Positions 37,389 to 45,874 of a stretch of DNA of 61,353 nucleotides are shown here, in pieces. Below the pieces are notes generated by a model. It made no database searches, was not told where the DNA came from, and was given only the letters and a program-made list of their open reading frames with translations. Within the stretch, counting starts at the first letter, position 1. The number at the start of each line of letters is the position of its first letter. Source of the stretch: Chroococcus sp. FPU101 (GTDB taxonomy: Bacteria; Cyanobacteriota; Cyanobacteriia; Cyanobacteriales; Microcystaceae); contig NZ_BLJI01000027.1 of the NCBI RefSeq assembly GCF_017312365.1, positions 1-61,353 of the forward strand, read 5' to 3'. The position numbers and the translations under genes were made by a program.

Positions 37389-38569
37389 TTTTGATACCAA
37401 GCTTGTAAGGCTATCTGATGAATTTTACGCCAAGGTAAATCATATTGTTTGGCAATTGCCGCACAATCTTCGTATTCTGGTTGTATATTTAAAATCTCTT
37501 GATCTTTTTGAGCAACTTTAACTCTGATGGTGCCGTATTCAGTATGAACAAGTTGAATGTCTCGCTCTAAAAATGAACGTTCTTGGTTTAAACGTCGAAT
37601 ACCTAAAGTAGTCGTTTCTCTAAAAATAATTCGCTCACATTCGGCTACTTTTTCGGGATAACAAATCACCGTTAAGAGTAAACCTGGGCGAGATTTCTTC
37701 ATCGAAATGGCTTGAGTAAAAACATCAAGCGCACCAGCTTCAAATAAGACCTCATAAAGATAGCCAATTGCTTGAGGATTGAGATCATCAATTTGTGTCT
37801 CTAAAACCGTAATGGTTTCGGTATTCCTAATTATATTAGCGTTGGATTCTCCAATCCATAACCGTAAAAGATTCGGAATAGAAAAGACTTTTGTTCCTGC
37901 ACCTAAACCGATTTTTTGGAGAGTCATCGCAGGAGGGGGGCCAAACTGAGTCGCTAAAGCAGTTGCGATCGCTGCACCCGTCGGTGTGACTAATTCGGCC
38001 TCAATTCCGTTACTATAGATGGGGACGTGTCGAGACTGCCAAAGTTTAACCACCGCAGGAACAGGCACCGATAAGCGTCCATGTGCTGCTTTAACAGTAC
38101 CTCCGCCTGTTGGCATCGCTGAACAGTATACCTCCTCAATCCCTAACCAATCGAGTCCTAAACAGGTTCCTACGATGTCTACAATGGCATCTGTTGCCCC
38201 GACTTCATGAAAATGAACTTGCTCTGGTGGAATGCCATGTACTGCACCTTCAGCTACTGCGAGTTGATGAAAAACCTTGAGACTCCACTGCGTCGCTTTT
38301 GGAGGTAAGGATGCTTGCTGGATTAAATGTTCAATTTCAGGTAAATGTCGATGATGATGTTCGACAACGGTAAGATCAACATGAACTTTTGTCCCTTGTT
38401 GACCGTGTTGTTTTACGATTTCTGCCCAAAAATGATATTCTTGTTCTATCGATAACTGTTTTAATTGTCGAGAGAGATATTCTAACGGGACTCCTAGATC
38501 AACTAACGCACCTAAACACATATCCCCCGCAATGCCACTTGGACAATCAAGATAGGCTATCTTTTTCAT
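37367..38569 (-). CDS. larC: LarC nickel-pincer cofactor biosynthesis protein
   Basis: This 400-residue DUF111/LarC protein inserts nickel into the pyridinium-dithiocarboxylate pincer cofactor of lactate racemase-type enzymes. The N-terminus [21 protein letters not shown] is typical (here at residues 6-26, 20 residues shown at most in motif form). [17 protein letters not shown] and the Gly-rich [10 protein letters not shown] follow. In some bacteria LarC is split by a programmed frameshift; here it is one continuous frame. No larB or larE lies in the window. The start codon is 6 bp from the divergent yrdC-type start, and the 3' end overlaps the PhoD-like gene. Confidence 0.9.
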   Translation of the reverse strand: MKKIAYLDCPSGIAGDMCLGALVDLGVPLEYLSRQLKQLSIEQEYHFWAEIVKQHGQQGTKVHVDLTVVEHHHRHLPEIEHLIQQASLPPKATQWSLKVFHQLAVAEGAVHGIPPEQVHFHEVGATDAIVDIVGTCLGLDWLGIEEVYCSAMPTGGGTVKAAHGRLSVPVPAVVKLWQSRHVPIYSNGIEAELVTPTGAAIATALATQFGPPPAMTLQKIGLGAGTKVFSIPNLLRLWIGESNANIIRNTETITVLETQIDDLNPQAIGYLYEVLFEAGALDVFTQAISMKKSRPGLLLTVICYPEKVAECERIIFRETTTLGIRRLNQERSFLERDIQLVHTEYGTIRVKVAQKDQEILNIQPEYEDCAAIAKQYDLPWRKIHQIALQAWYQNYSKNTL

Positions 38570-38575
38570 AAGCTT

Positions 38576-39229
38576 ATGGCTAAAGTATATTCCCTACATC
38601 CAAAAAATCCCCAACCTCGCAGTGTACAAGAAATCTGTAAAGAGCTTCAAGGGGGAGCTATTATGTTATATCCTACTGATACAGTGTATGCGATCGGTTG
38701 TGATTTGAATGTTAAATCGGCTGTCGAGCGAGTCAGGAAACTCAAACAATTATCTAATGATAAACCCCTGACGTTTTTGTGTTCTTCTCTTTCTAATATA
38801 TCTGACTATGCGATCGTGTCTGATGAAGCCTACCGTATCATGAAACGTTTGATCCCAGGTCCGTATACGTTTTTACTACCTGCTACTAAATTAGTCCCTA
38901 AATTGGTCGTCGATCCAAAACGTAAAACCACTGGAATTAGAGTACCAGACAATCCAGTTTGTCAAGCGTTGTTACAAGAATTAACCAATCCGATTATTTC
39001 AACTTCAGCACATTTACCAAACGGTGAGGGAGAATTTCCGACCATTGGTTTAGAGAACGCTAAACTGTTTGATGAATTAGATAAAATGGTTGATCTGATT
39101 ATTGAAGATGGTTCTGATGTCGGGTTTGAAGTATCGACGATTTTAGATTTTACTCACGAACAATTAGAGATTGTACGAAAAGGGCTAGGTTGGGAAGAAT
39201 TGCAACACTGGATCGATGTAGAAAATTAA
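38576..39229 (+). CDS. YrdC/Sua5-domain protein (threonylcarbamoyl-AMP synthase family)
   Basis: This 217-residue YrdC-fold protein shows [19 protein letters not shown] near residues 26-44, [13 protein letters not shown] with the basic substrate loop, and [25 protein letters not shown] and [12 protein letters not shown] follow. It probably makes threonylcarbamoyl-AMP from Thr, bicarbonate and ATP for tRNA t6A37, together with TsaB (2054) and others. YciO-type paralogs with other roles are an alternative. The last 180 bp of coding sequence are repeated exactly at 41471-41650. The gene diverges from larC with only 6 bp between start codons. Confidence 0.85.
   Translation: MAKVYSLHPKNPQPRSVQEICKELQGGAIMLYPTDTVYAIGCDLNVKSAVERVRKLKQLSNDKPLTFLCSSLSNISDYAIVSDEAYRIMKRLIPGPYTFLLPATKLVPKLVVDPKRKTTGIRVPDNPVCQALLQELTNPIISTSAHLPNGEGEFPTIGLENAKLFDELDKMVDLIIEDGSDVGFEVSTILDFTHEQLEIVRKGLGWEELQHWIDVEN
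39044..39223 (+). repeat. 180-bp tract identical to 41471-41650
   Basis: The 3' end of the yrdC-type gene recurs exactly, at an offset of 2427 bp. The 36 bp just before it (39008-39043) are homologous to 41435-41470 but diverged (about 27 of 36 match), so the identity boundary is sharp. Confidence 0.92.
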
Positions 39230-39235
39230 TCTTTT

Positions 39236-39517
39236 ATGTGAATTTTAGACCAAGAAGAACAAAATCTACTTGAAAGTGTTGAAAACAATGAATGGTATAG
39301 CATTGGCAATTTTACTGATTAGCAATAACGCTATCAGGATTATGCAAGAGAGCAGATAGCGCAAAAGGGTATTAAATTGATTTTATCGGCAGAAGATACT
39401 TAAAAAATCAAAAATTTAGCTAATCAGCTTAATCTGTCCATTCTTAGCTTAACAAGAAATATTCTACACAAATCTTTACAAGGTGAATTGGTTGAAAGAT
39501 CAAGCATTGCTAAATAA
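39236..39517 (+). pseudogene. decayed antitoxin-like gene with four in-frame stops
   Basis: Reading one frame from the ATG at 39236, the second codon is TGA. The frame then encodes ILDQEEQNLLESVENNEWYS, with further stops TAG (39320-39322), TAA (39326-39328) and TAA (39401-39403, by codon count), ending at 39515-39517. The C-terminal part (KIKNLANQLNLSILSLTRNI) matches the pattern of small cyanobacterial BrnA/CopG-like antitoxins. The reading is coherent throughout despite the stops, so it is a recently decayed gene. No toxin gene is recognisable next to it. Confidence 0.65.
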
Positions 39518-40445
39518 AGCTTTTGTGAATTTGTATATTTTGATACAAACTTTTTGAAGAAACAATGAGTATAATTTTGAAAAGACATCTAATAAGCAGC
39601 TAAAAGCTGGCTGTTATCAAAAATAAGTTAAGTCGTCAATAGCGTACGTTACAGACTGTTTGAGAAGACACCAAAGAGTGAACTTGAACAACTGCAATAC
39701 TTGCTCAAGAGAGCAAATAAGTAGCCAAGCTATTGAAAACTGTGAGAGAAGACACCAGAGAGTGAACTCAATCAGTTACTGGAAGCTAATTCATTGTGCC
39801 TAGAATTAATAATGGTTACAATGTTTCTCAAGCCGCCTAATGTGAGATTAGCTTTCAAGTACCTAAGTTTGTAAAGAATTTTTATTTTTTTGCTTTAAAA
39901 ATCCGAATTAGTACGTTCATTATCTTAGAGTTCAAAGATGAGCTTTGGTTAATGAAATTATTCTTTTGGCAATTTATTTCTAAAATTGATATCGATAGAG
40001 TTTTATCTTTACAAAAAACAATTTATAACAGTTAATTAAAGCAAAATATAAACACGTGAAACTTGCTTAAAATTAAAAGTGAGTTACAGATAATTATCTT
40101 TTTGAATTCTAATTAATTATTAATTTTACTCTATCAAAACTAATATGAGATCGAGAGCAATCGATCTATGTTTATTATTGCGTTTAAATGACTTGAACTT
40201 AAGTTACCTAAATCAGGTTTTCATACATTTTAGTAAAAATCAAATGAAATATATTAAAACTCTTTTTTGTAAAATCATTAGTTTATATAAAATAAGGCGT
40301 GGTTCAAACAAAGGTAATGCTTTTTAAACTACACCCAGTTTTATAGTCATAGGATTAATAATTTAATTCCTAGCTATAAAGCTGATCAATGTTTTATTGA
40401 ACTCTAACTAAACATCAAGTTTTAACTATTCAGGATAGATAAGCT
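39518..40445. other. non-coding stretch with decayed sequence
   Basis: About 930 bp with no convincing gene. It contains two near-identical 23-bp elements (39662-39684 and 39746-39768) and very AT-rich sequence from about 39880. A 60-codon frame at 40145 lacks a ribosome binding site and looks random. The region leads to the PEP-CTERM gene, whose promoter must lie here but is not clear. Confidence 0.55.
39662..39768 (+). repeat. pair of 23-bp direct repeats
   Basis: 39662-39684 and 39746-39768 match at 22 of 23 bases (GAGAAGACACCAAAGAGTG and following), spaced 84 bp. Both read as EKTP(K/E)SEL in one frame, so they may be relics of a duplicated coding segment. Confidence 0.7.
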
Positions 40446-41321
40446 ATGTTAACCAAAAAACTGTCTTTAGTAACTGCAAGCTTGCTCGGAATTTTCTCAG
40501 CTCCTCTGGTTGCTCAAACGGCATCTGCTGCTACGATTTTATTTCCCGATTTCTCTGATGTTTCTAATCTACAATTAAATGGCAATGCTACAACTGTAGT
40601 CTCAGATGGACAAAGTGTACTGCGGCTAACACCTTCATTACCCCTCCAAAGTGGAAGTGCTTTTGTAAAAGATGCTGTTTCTCTTTCTAATGAAGCTTCC
40701 TTTAGTGCCTTTTTCCAATTTCGCATTTCTAATCCGGCTGGTATTGGTGATAATGATAGACAAGGGGCTGATGGTCTAGTATTTGTTATTCAGACAGTTT
40801 CTGATACTGCTGGTGGTATTGGTGGTGGCCTTGGTTATGCAAGTATTGATAATAGTTTAGGGATTGAATTTGATACCTTTGACAATGGAGATCTAGTTGA
40901 TGACTTTGATGGCAATCATATTGGTGTTAACCTCAATGGTAGTATCATTTCCAATCCTCTAGTACCCGTCACTCCTCTACTTAATAACGGTACTATTTAT
41001 AGTGCTTGGATCGACTACAATGGAGCAACAGACACGTTGGAAGTGCGTTTCTCGGATACAACAACCCGACCGAATGCTGCACTCATTTCTAAAACAGTCG
41101 ATTTAGTTAATGTTTTAGAACAAACTGATGCTTTTGTTGGCTTTACTGCTGGTACTGGTGCAGGTTACAACGATCACGATATTTTAAACCTTACATTTGT
41201 TGACGAGTTCGCTCCGATAGTCCCTGCGGCCCCTAGCGTTCCTGAACCTAGAGCTATACTAGGATTACTAACAATTGGGTTGCTGGGTGTTCGTTCTGCT
41301 TATAATCGTAAGCAAAAATAA
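40446..41321 (+). CDS. lectin-like PEP-CTERM surface protein
   Basis: This 291-residue exported protein has a signal peptide (about residues 1-28, ending ASA). An L-type (legume) lectin-like beta-sandwich follows, with DGLVFVIQTVSDTAGGIGGG (about residues 108-127), GIEFDTFDNG and the HIGVNLNGS segment. It ends in a C-terminal PEP-CTERM tail: VPEPRAILGLLTIGLLGVRS then basic YNRKQK. PEP-CTERM proteins are processed by exosortase-type systems and associate with the cell surface or matrix. Carbohydrate binding is inferred from the fold. It lies inside the segment bounded by the yrdC-type duplication, suggesting accessory status. Confidence 0.85.
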   Translation: MLTKKLSLVTASLLGIFSAPLVAQTASAATILFPDFSDVSNLQLNGNATTVVSDGQSVLRLTPSLPLQSGSAFVKDAVSLSNEASFSAFFQFRISNPAGIGDNDRQGADGLVFVIQTVSDTAGGIGGGLGYASIDNSLGIEFDTFDNGDLVDDFDGNHIGVNLNGSIISNPLVPVTPLLNNGTIYSAWIDYNGATDTLEVRFSDTTTRPNAALISKTVDLVNVLEQTDAFVGFTAGTGAGYNDHDILNLTFVDEFAPIVPAAPSVPEPRAILGLLTIGLLGVRSAYNRKQK

Positions 41322-41401
41322 GTGAGAGGACTTGGGAAATATATTCCCTCCTCAATCAGGCGTAGTTCAAAAATCTTTGAGCCACGCTGATTAATATAAT
41401 C

Positions 41402-41428
41402 AAAAAAGGATAAGTGTTACCCCATCCT
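41402..41428 (+). repeat. 27-bp dispersed repeat, copy 1
   Basis: This matches 45827-45853 at 25 of 27 bases and includes the exact 15-mer GTGTTACCCCATCCT. Both copies lie in the 3' regions of genes, so they may be remnants of a small mobile or structured repeat. Confidence 0.65.
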
Positions 41429-41434
41429 GTAAAA

Positions 41435-41656
41435 GCCCATTTACCAAATGAAAAAGGTGATTTTCCAACGATTGGTTTAGAGAACGCTAAACTGTTTGAT
41501 GAATTAGATAAAATGGTTGATCTGATTATTGAAGATGGTTCTGATGTCGGGTTTGAAGTATCGACGATTTTAGATTTTACTCACGAACAATTAGAGATTG
41601 TACGAAAAGGGCTAGGTTGGGAAGAATTGCAACACTGGATCGATGTAGAAGATTAA
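41435..41656 (+). pseudogene. 3' fragment duplicate of the yrdC-type gene
   Basis: This segment encodes only the last ~74 residues of the YrdC-type protein (from AHLPNEKGDFPTIG). It has no core YrdC motifs and no start of its own except a chance GTG at 41414 inside the 27-bp repeat. From 41471 to 41650 it is identical to 39044-39223, with a single base change in the last sense codon (AAT to GAT). It ends in a TAA that overlaps the stop codon of the convergent DUF2254 gene. It is probably a duplication scar flanking the inserted region. Confidence 0.85.
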
Positions 41657-43005
41657 TTCTCTAGGTTTTTCAACGACCATCTATCTTTAATCGCTCTGAC
41701 TGCTGCTAGATATTGCTCTTTAATATCTTGACGGTCTAATTCTTCCGATAGATCCTGGCTACCGCGTTCAATCATATTAGCATGGCGTAATAAAGCTAGA
41801 CGATCGTCTTTGTTGTGAGTAAAAGGAGCAATAACAGCGATCGCCTCTAACAATCGAATGGTGACTGATACACTTGTATTTCCATACTGTCGAATTTGGT
41901 TAAAAGCTGCGTCTGTCACATCCGCAAATGAAATCGGTTCAGCAATAATACGAAGTTTCCCATGATCATCATATCGGTAGGGCGAGGGGATCTCTCTTTG
42001 AGCTAAATAACACAAAGCTGAACTCAGTTGGTCAATACAACGAATAGCCGTAAATGGATCATTAATTCCAGGTGAAAGAGCGCGTACAGCAATCTCAACA
42101 AGCTGATTGACCGAAAATTCTACGTCTTGTTGTTCTGTGCGTTGTAAACCCAAAACGAAAGTATTGTTAATTTTCTGTGTAAGCTGCTTATGAAACCGTT
42201 CCTCACCCAAAACCAGTACAAGATCACTACCTTGAACCACAAAATTTCCTGGATGATTCTGAACCTTCAACAGTAAATTATTCTCAATGGCAACCTGCAT
42301 AAGTTGTTGATGATCAATCGTTTGAATATAACCGCTATCAGTAGTTTTAATCGGGTAGGCATTACGCTCCAAATTAGTAAGAATTTCTGTAAGCGGTTCA
42401 GAGTTTAACTTTGAGGCACTCCTACCCATTTTGTCGGGATAGAGTCGAGTAATCGCATCTTCTAACTCATGACCCACTTTATCAATCACTCGATCAACTT
42501 GGATCGAAGAGGCAGAATGATGGATAAAGTAAATCAGTACACCAATACTAGCTATCGCCAGTCCGATCCCACAGGTCACGGCTAAATGGGGAACAAATTC
42601 GTTTTCTTCCACACCATTGATTGTCCGTAGCACCAGCAGGCAATAAACAAAGGTAGAAATAAACGTTCCGAGTACAATCTGGTTGCCTGTATCTTGCATG
42701 AAGTTTCGTAACAATCGAGGCCCAAACTGGGATGAGGCAAGCTGAAGCGCAACGATCGTAATTGAAAAGGCAGTAGTTGCGACAGTAGCCATTGAACTAG
42801 CGATCGCTGAAAGAATGGCGCGTGAACCACTAGGGCCCAGAGAATAGGCCCAGCCCAGTTGTTCAATAATGTTCGTTTTTAAGGTTTGATCGAGCCAAAT
42901 GGTTAGAAATGAAAGCCCAATCGCCAAGATAACCATGAGTGTGGGGACAAACCAGAAACTCGAATGTAGTAAATCCCAAAGTTTGCTAAATTTAGTCTGT
43001 TTCAT
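41653..43005 (-). CDS. DUF2254 membrane protein
   Basis: This 450-residue protein has four hydrophobic segments in its first ~170 residues and then a soluble part. The DUF2254 signature is seen in ILSAIASSMATVATTAFSIT and ALQLASSQFGPRLLRNFMQD (about residues 63-115), and in VEIAVRALSPGINDPFTAI (about 285-303). These proteins are widespread and uncharacterised. The gene starts 8 bp after the MscS channel gene on the same strand, so the two probably form an operon related to membrane or osmotic physiology (inference). Confidence 0.88.
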   Translation of the reverse strand: MKQTKFSKLWDLLHSSFWFVPTLMVILAIGLSFLTIWLDQTLKTNIIEQLGWAYSLGPSGSRAILSAIASSMATVATTAFSITIVALQLASSQFGPRLLRNFMQDTGNQIVLGTFISTFVYCLLVLRTINGVEENEFVPHLAVTCGIGLAIASIGVLIYFIHHSASSIQVDRVIDKVGHELEDAITRLYPDKMGRSASKLNSEPLTEILTNLERNAYPIKTTDSGYIQTIDHQQLMQVAIENNLLLKVQNHPGNFVVQGSDLVLVLGEERFHKQLTQKINNTFVLGLQRTEQQDVEFSVNQLVEIAVRALSPGINDPFTAIRCIDQLSSALCYLAQREIPSPYRYDDHGKLRIIAEPISFADVTDAAFNQIRQYGNTSVSVTIRLLEAIAVIAPFTHNKDDRLALLRHANMIERGSQDLSEELDRQDIKEQYLAAVRAIKDRWSLKNLEN

Positions 43006-43013
43006 GGTTGATT

Positions 43014-44015
43014 CTAGGTCTTAGAAATCTGTTTGGTGTTCCCATTTCGTTGCTCTTTCATTTCAGCCAGTTTCGAGACTGCATCGCTAATGCTACGTGG
43101 TTTTGGATCTTGACCTTTTCTAGAAGGCCAGCCTTCGCGTTGCTGAGTACGATCGCCATCTGTAGCTTCGGTTTGATCGTGGAAGAGAATTTGCTGTGTC
43201 GGGAACGGTAAATCAATGCCGTTACTCGTTAACTTGTTTTTGATGTTGGTCAATACCTGGTCTTGAAATTTTAGTACATCTGCACGACGTGGCGGCTGTA
43301 CCCACCAACGAGCGCGGATGTTGACTGAACTTTCTGCAAGATCAACTACGATCGCATCGGGTGCGGGATCTTCTAAAACTCCATCCGTTTCACGAATTGC
43401 TTCTAGGATTAATTGTCTTGCTGTGTTGATATCATCCCCATAGCCGATCCCAACATCATATTCTAGACGACGGTGAGCAAATGCCGTATTCACAATAATT
43501 GAATTGGTAAATAACTCTGAATTTGGCACCACAATACGCCGACCATCATAGGTTCTAATACTGGTTGCCCGCGTTTGAATCTGCTCTACAGTTCCTTCAA
43601 AGTCTTTAAAAATAATTTGATCATCGATTTGAAAGGGTTCGGTTAAAAGAATTAAAATTCCTGCTAAAAAATTTTGCAAAATATCTCGAAAAGCAAAACC
43701 AATGGCTACACCACTAATTCCCAATAGCTGAATGAGATCACCTGCTTTGAGTGACGGAATAACGATTGATAAAGCAATAAATAATCCCAGTAGTATCGTT
43801 GTTCCCTGTGCTAATCGTCCTAACACTAGACCTAGATTTCGCGCCTGACGATGGTTCCGCGTTAGGTTTTTCACCACTCGCTTAATCGACCTAGCCGCAA
43901 AAAAGAAGATAGTAAAGACAATTAAGGATAAAACAAGGTTAGGCAGTAGAATGAGAAAATCGTTGACCATTTTCTGCATTTTATCTAAAATAATTGATAT
44001 TTCTGCGCTCATCAC
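43014..44015 (-). CDS. MscS-type mechanosensitive channel
   Basis: This 333-residue protein of the small-conductance mechanosensitive channel family has about three N-terminal membrane helices. The pore-lining helix lies in LIQLLGISGVAIGFAFRDIL, followed by QNFLAGILILLTEPFQIDDQ and the beta domain with VPNSELFTNSIIVN (about residues 160-174). A polar, charged C-terminal tail of about 55 residues lies beyond the usual core. It opens under membrane tension to release solutes. It is upstream of the DUF2254 gene, 8 bp apart. Confidence 0.93.
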   Translation of the reverse strand: MMSAEISIILDKMQKMVNDFLILLPNLVLSLIVFTIFFFAARSIKRVVKNLTRNHRQARNLGLVLGRLAQGTTILLGLFIALSIVIPSLKAGDLIQLLGISGVAIGFAFRDILQNFLAGILILLTEPFQIDDQIIFKDFEGTVEQIQTRATSIRTYDGRRIVVPNSELFTNSIIVNTAFAHRRLEYDVGIGYGDDINTARQLILEAIRETDGVLEDPAPDAIVVDLAESSVNIRARWWVQPPRRADVLKFQDQVLTNIKNKLTSNGIDLPFPTQQILFHDQTEATDGDRTQQREGWPSRKGQDPKPRSISDAVSKLAEMKEQRNGNTKQISKT

Positions 44016-44130
44016 CTAATTAATTCGTAAAGGATGGCAAAATTTTAGATAAAATTAGTCAAATTAGCTTCTATCTAAGGTTTATAGATGCTTGCGCCCC
44101 AGGTCTTGTATTTCTGAATCAATTTTGCTC

Positions 44131-45150
44131 TCATGAGTTCTGCGTGTCCGATGAAGGAGGAATATCTGACCAGATGGGGAGTTGATTGACAATTTGTAAT
44201 GTTAATTGAACATAGGGAACCCCAGAAGGAGCGCTCGCCATACCAAAGTATCCTTCTTTTCCATCATGGGTATGAGTACCACTACTTAACGCTGTATATC
44301 GTTCTTGGCAATGGGCTTGATTGAAAGGAGAACCGACCGTTATCGGCCATCTTGAGGGAAATACAATGCTAGGGAGATCTTCAACCCAATCCCGTTGACC
44401 TCTTAAATGATAAACGCGATCAACCTCCTCGAATCCATTTTCGCCATCAAATGTACCACCCAATGAAACAACGGTTATTTTTGCTTTTAGCCACTGATCT
44501 AAATAATAGACTGCCCCTAATGCCACTTGAACGCCCCCGCTTGTTCCGATGAGAATAATCTTAAGGGGTTGTGGCTGAGAACGAGGCAGAGGATGAACCG
44601 CATTCATACGCTCAATGATGGTATCGGCAATGCCTTGGTTATAAATTCGACCATAGCGATCGTCGGCTGAAATCGCAAACCGCCAAAGATTACGAATTTG
44701 AATTAGAACATCAGTATTATTTTGTTTAGCCCATTGCCAGACAGGGGTCATGAAGTATTGTTCATTGAGATCTTGATTGGCAACTGAATAAGGAAAAACA
44801 TCTCGTACCGTAACACAATTAGAATGCTGTTGAGCCAGACGATCTAAAAACCATTCTTCTCCAGGCGTTAACTGATCGCTAGAAAAGTCGCCTACTCCTG
44901 GTAGATAGATAATATAACAGTTAATCATGGAAGCTTTTGGGGAAATGGTGCGGTTCGATTCTAGAAGTCGGGGCGATCGTTTTTTTGAACCCAACTCACT
45001 ATTTTGCTGTAGCCACCAAATGATCGTTCCAACGGGTGCTAATGTACCCCACAACAGTAAGACGCAACTTGCCAGGAGCAATAATCGGAAAGTGCTACCG
45101 CTTAACCACTTCCATACCTGCTGCATTAACTTCAACATAGTCAGTGCCAT
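44131..45150 (-). CDS. alpha/beta-hydrolase-like membrane-anchored protein
   Basis: This 339-residue protein has an N-terminal hydrophobic helix (about residues 18-45), then a domain with a possible nucleophile elbow, IILIGTSGGVQVALGAVYYL (about residues 197-216). The upstream strand IIYLPGVGD would supply the oxyanion region, and His-containing motifs occur later (THTHDGKEGY). The fold is suggestive of an esterase, peptidase or lipase. I do not recognise a named family. It lies about 115 bp upstream of the MscS gene on the same strand and is divergent from the YIP1-like gene. Confidence 0.65.
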   Translation of the reverse strand: MALTMLKLMQQVWKWLSGSTFRLLLLASCVLLLWGTLAPVGTIIWWLQQNSELGSKKRSPRLLESNRTISPKASMINCYIIYLPGVGDFSSDQLTPGEEWFLDRLAQQHSNCVTVRDVFPYSVANQDLNEQYFMTPVWQWAKQNNTDVLIQIRNLWRFAISADDRYGRIYNQGIADTIIERMNAVHPLPRSQPQPLKIILIGTSGGVQVALGAVYYLDQWLKAKITVVSLGGTFDGENGFEEVDRVYHLRGQRDWVEDLPSIVFPSRWPITVGSPFNQAHCQERYTALSSGTHTHDGKEGYFGMASAPSGVPYVQLTLQIVNQLPIWSDIPPSSDTQNS

Positions 45151-45217
45151 TTCAAGCTTGCTACTATCTTATAGTAGGGTAGATAATGGCTGCTATCATC
45201 TCTCAGCTAGGATTTTG

Positions 45218-45778
45218 ATGAGTTCTAATTCCTCTGTGCAATCGTTCTGGATGACTTTGCGAAATTCTTTAATGCTAAATTCCATTTTTTACGAAAATAT
45301 CCAGAATACACCCAAAAATCGCCTGATTGCACTTGTTATTGTCGGAATGGCCACTTTATCTCATATGTTAGGTAGTGGTGTTATTTTGCTCATTAATCGG
45401 GCAAGCTTTCCCGTTTTGGTGTTAGCCCTATTTCTAGATGGACTGAGTGTGATTGTTGGCTATTATTGTTGGACATTTATCGTATTTAAGTTCGGACAAT
45501 GGTTAAAGCAAAATTACCCCGCGTACCAAGAGTTACTGAGTCCGATTGGGGTTGCTTATGCTCCTCAAGTGTTAAATTTCTTAACGTTAATTCCATTACT
45601 GGGGCGAGGGATTGAATTGATTTTGTCAGTATGGAGTTTATTAGCTGTTATTGTGGCAGTCCGTCAGGGTTTAGATCTTCAGACACGATGGGCTACACTG
45701 ATTTGTTTAGTAGGGTGGATACCGATTCAGTTTGTGATTAGTTTAATACAGCTTTTAGAACAAGAACTGATAGTCTAA
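45218..45778 (+). CDS. YIP1-like small membrane protein
   Basis: This 186-residue protein has about five hydrophobic segments after an amphipathic N-terminus (MSSNSSVQSFWMTLRNSLML). It resembles the bacterial YIP1 family, with a Tyr-rich early helix and the VWSLLAVIVAVRQGLDL type segment. I place the start at 45218. A longer frame from 44927 runs antisense through the neighbouring gene and has no credible beginning. Function unknown. Confidence 0.65.
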   Translation: MSSNSSVQSFWMTLRNSLMLNSIFYENIQNTPKNRLIALVIVGMATLSHMLGSGVILLINRASFPVLVLALFLDGLSVIVGYYCWTFIVFKFGQWLKQNYPAYQELLSPIGVAYAPQVLNFLTLIPLLGRGIELILSVWSLLAVIVAVRQGLDLQTRWATLICLVGWIPIQFVISLIQLLEQELIV

Positions 45779-45826
45779 GAAGCACCTACACCTAATTCTT
45801 TTTCTTAAATAGACGCAGAAATAATA

Positions 45827-45853
45827 AAAAAAGAATGAGTGTTACCCCATCCT
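45827..45853 (+). repeat. 27-bp dispersed repeat, copy 2
   Basis: This is the partner of the element at 41402-41428. It lies between the ends of the convergent YIP1-like and groEL genes. Confidence 0.65.
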
Positions 45854-45874
45854 TTAATTAAATTGATTTAAAGA

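Noticed and set aside
40145-40327. 60-codon open frame upstream of the lectin-like gene
   Set aside because: No ribosome binding site, random-looking composition (Leu/Ile/Lys from AT-rich DNA) and no recognisable motif.
41414-41434. GTG start for an 80-residue protein from the yrdC-type fragment
   Set aside because: The GTG lies inside the dispersed 27-bp repeat, and the product lacks any YrdC catalytic part, so it is treated as a duplication scar.
44927-45217. Longer N-terminus for the YIP1-like protein
   Set aside because: These codons run antisense through the hydrolase-like gene and its promoter; the internal ATG at 45218 gives a normal membrane-protein start.
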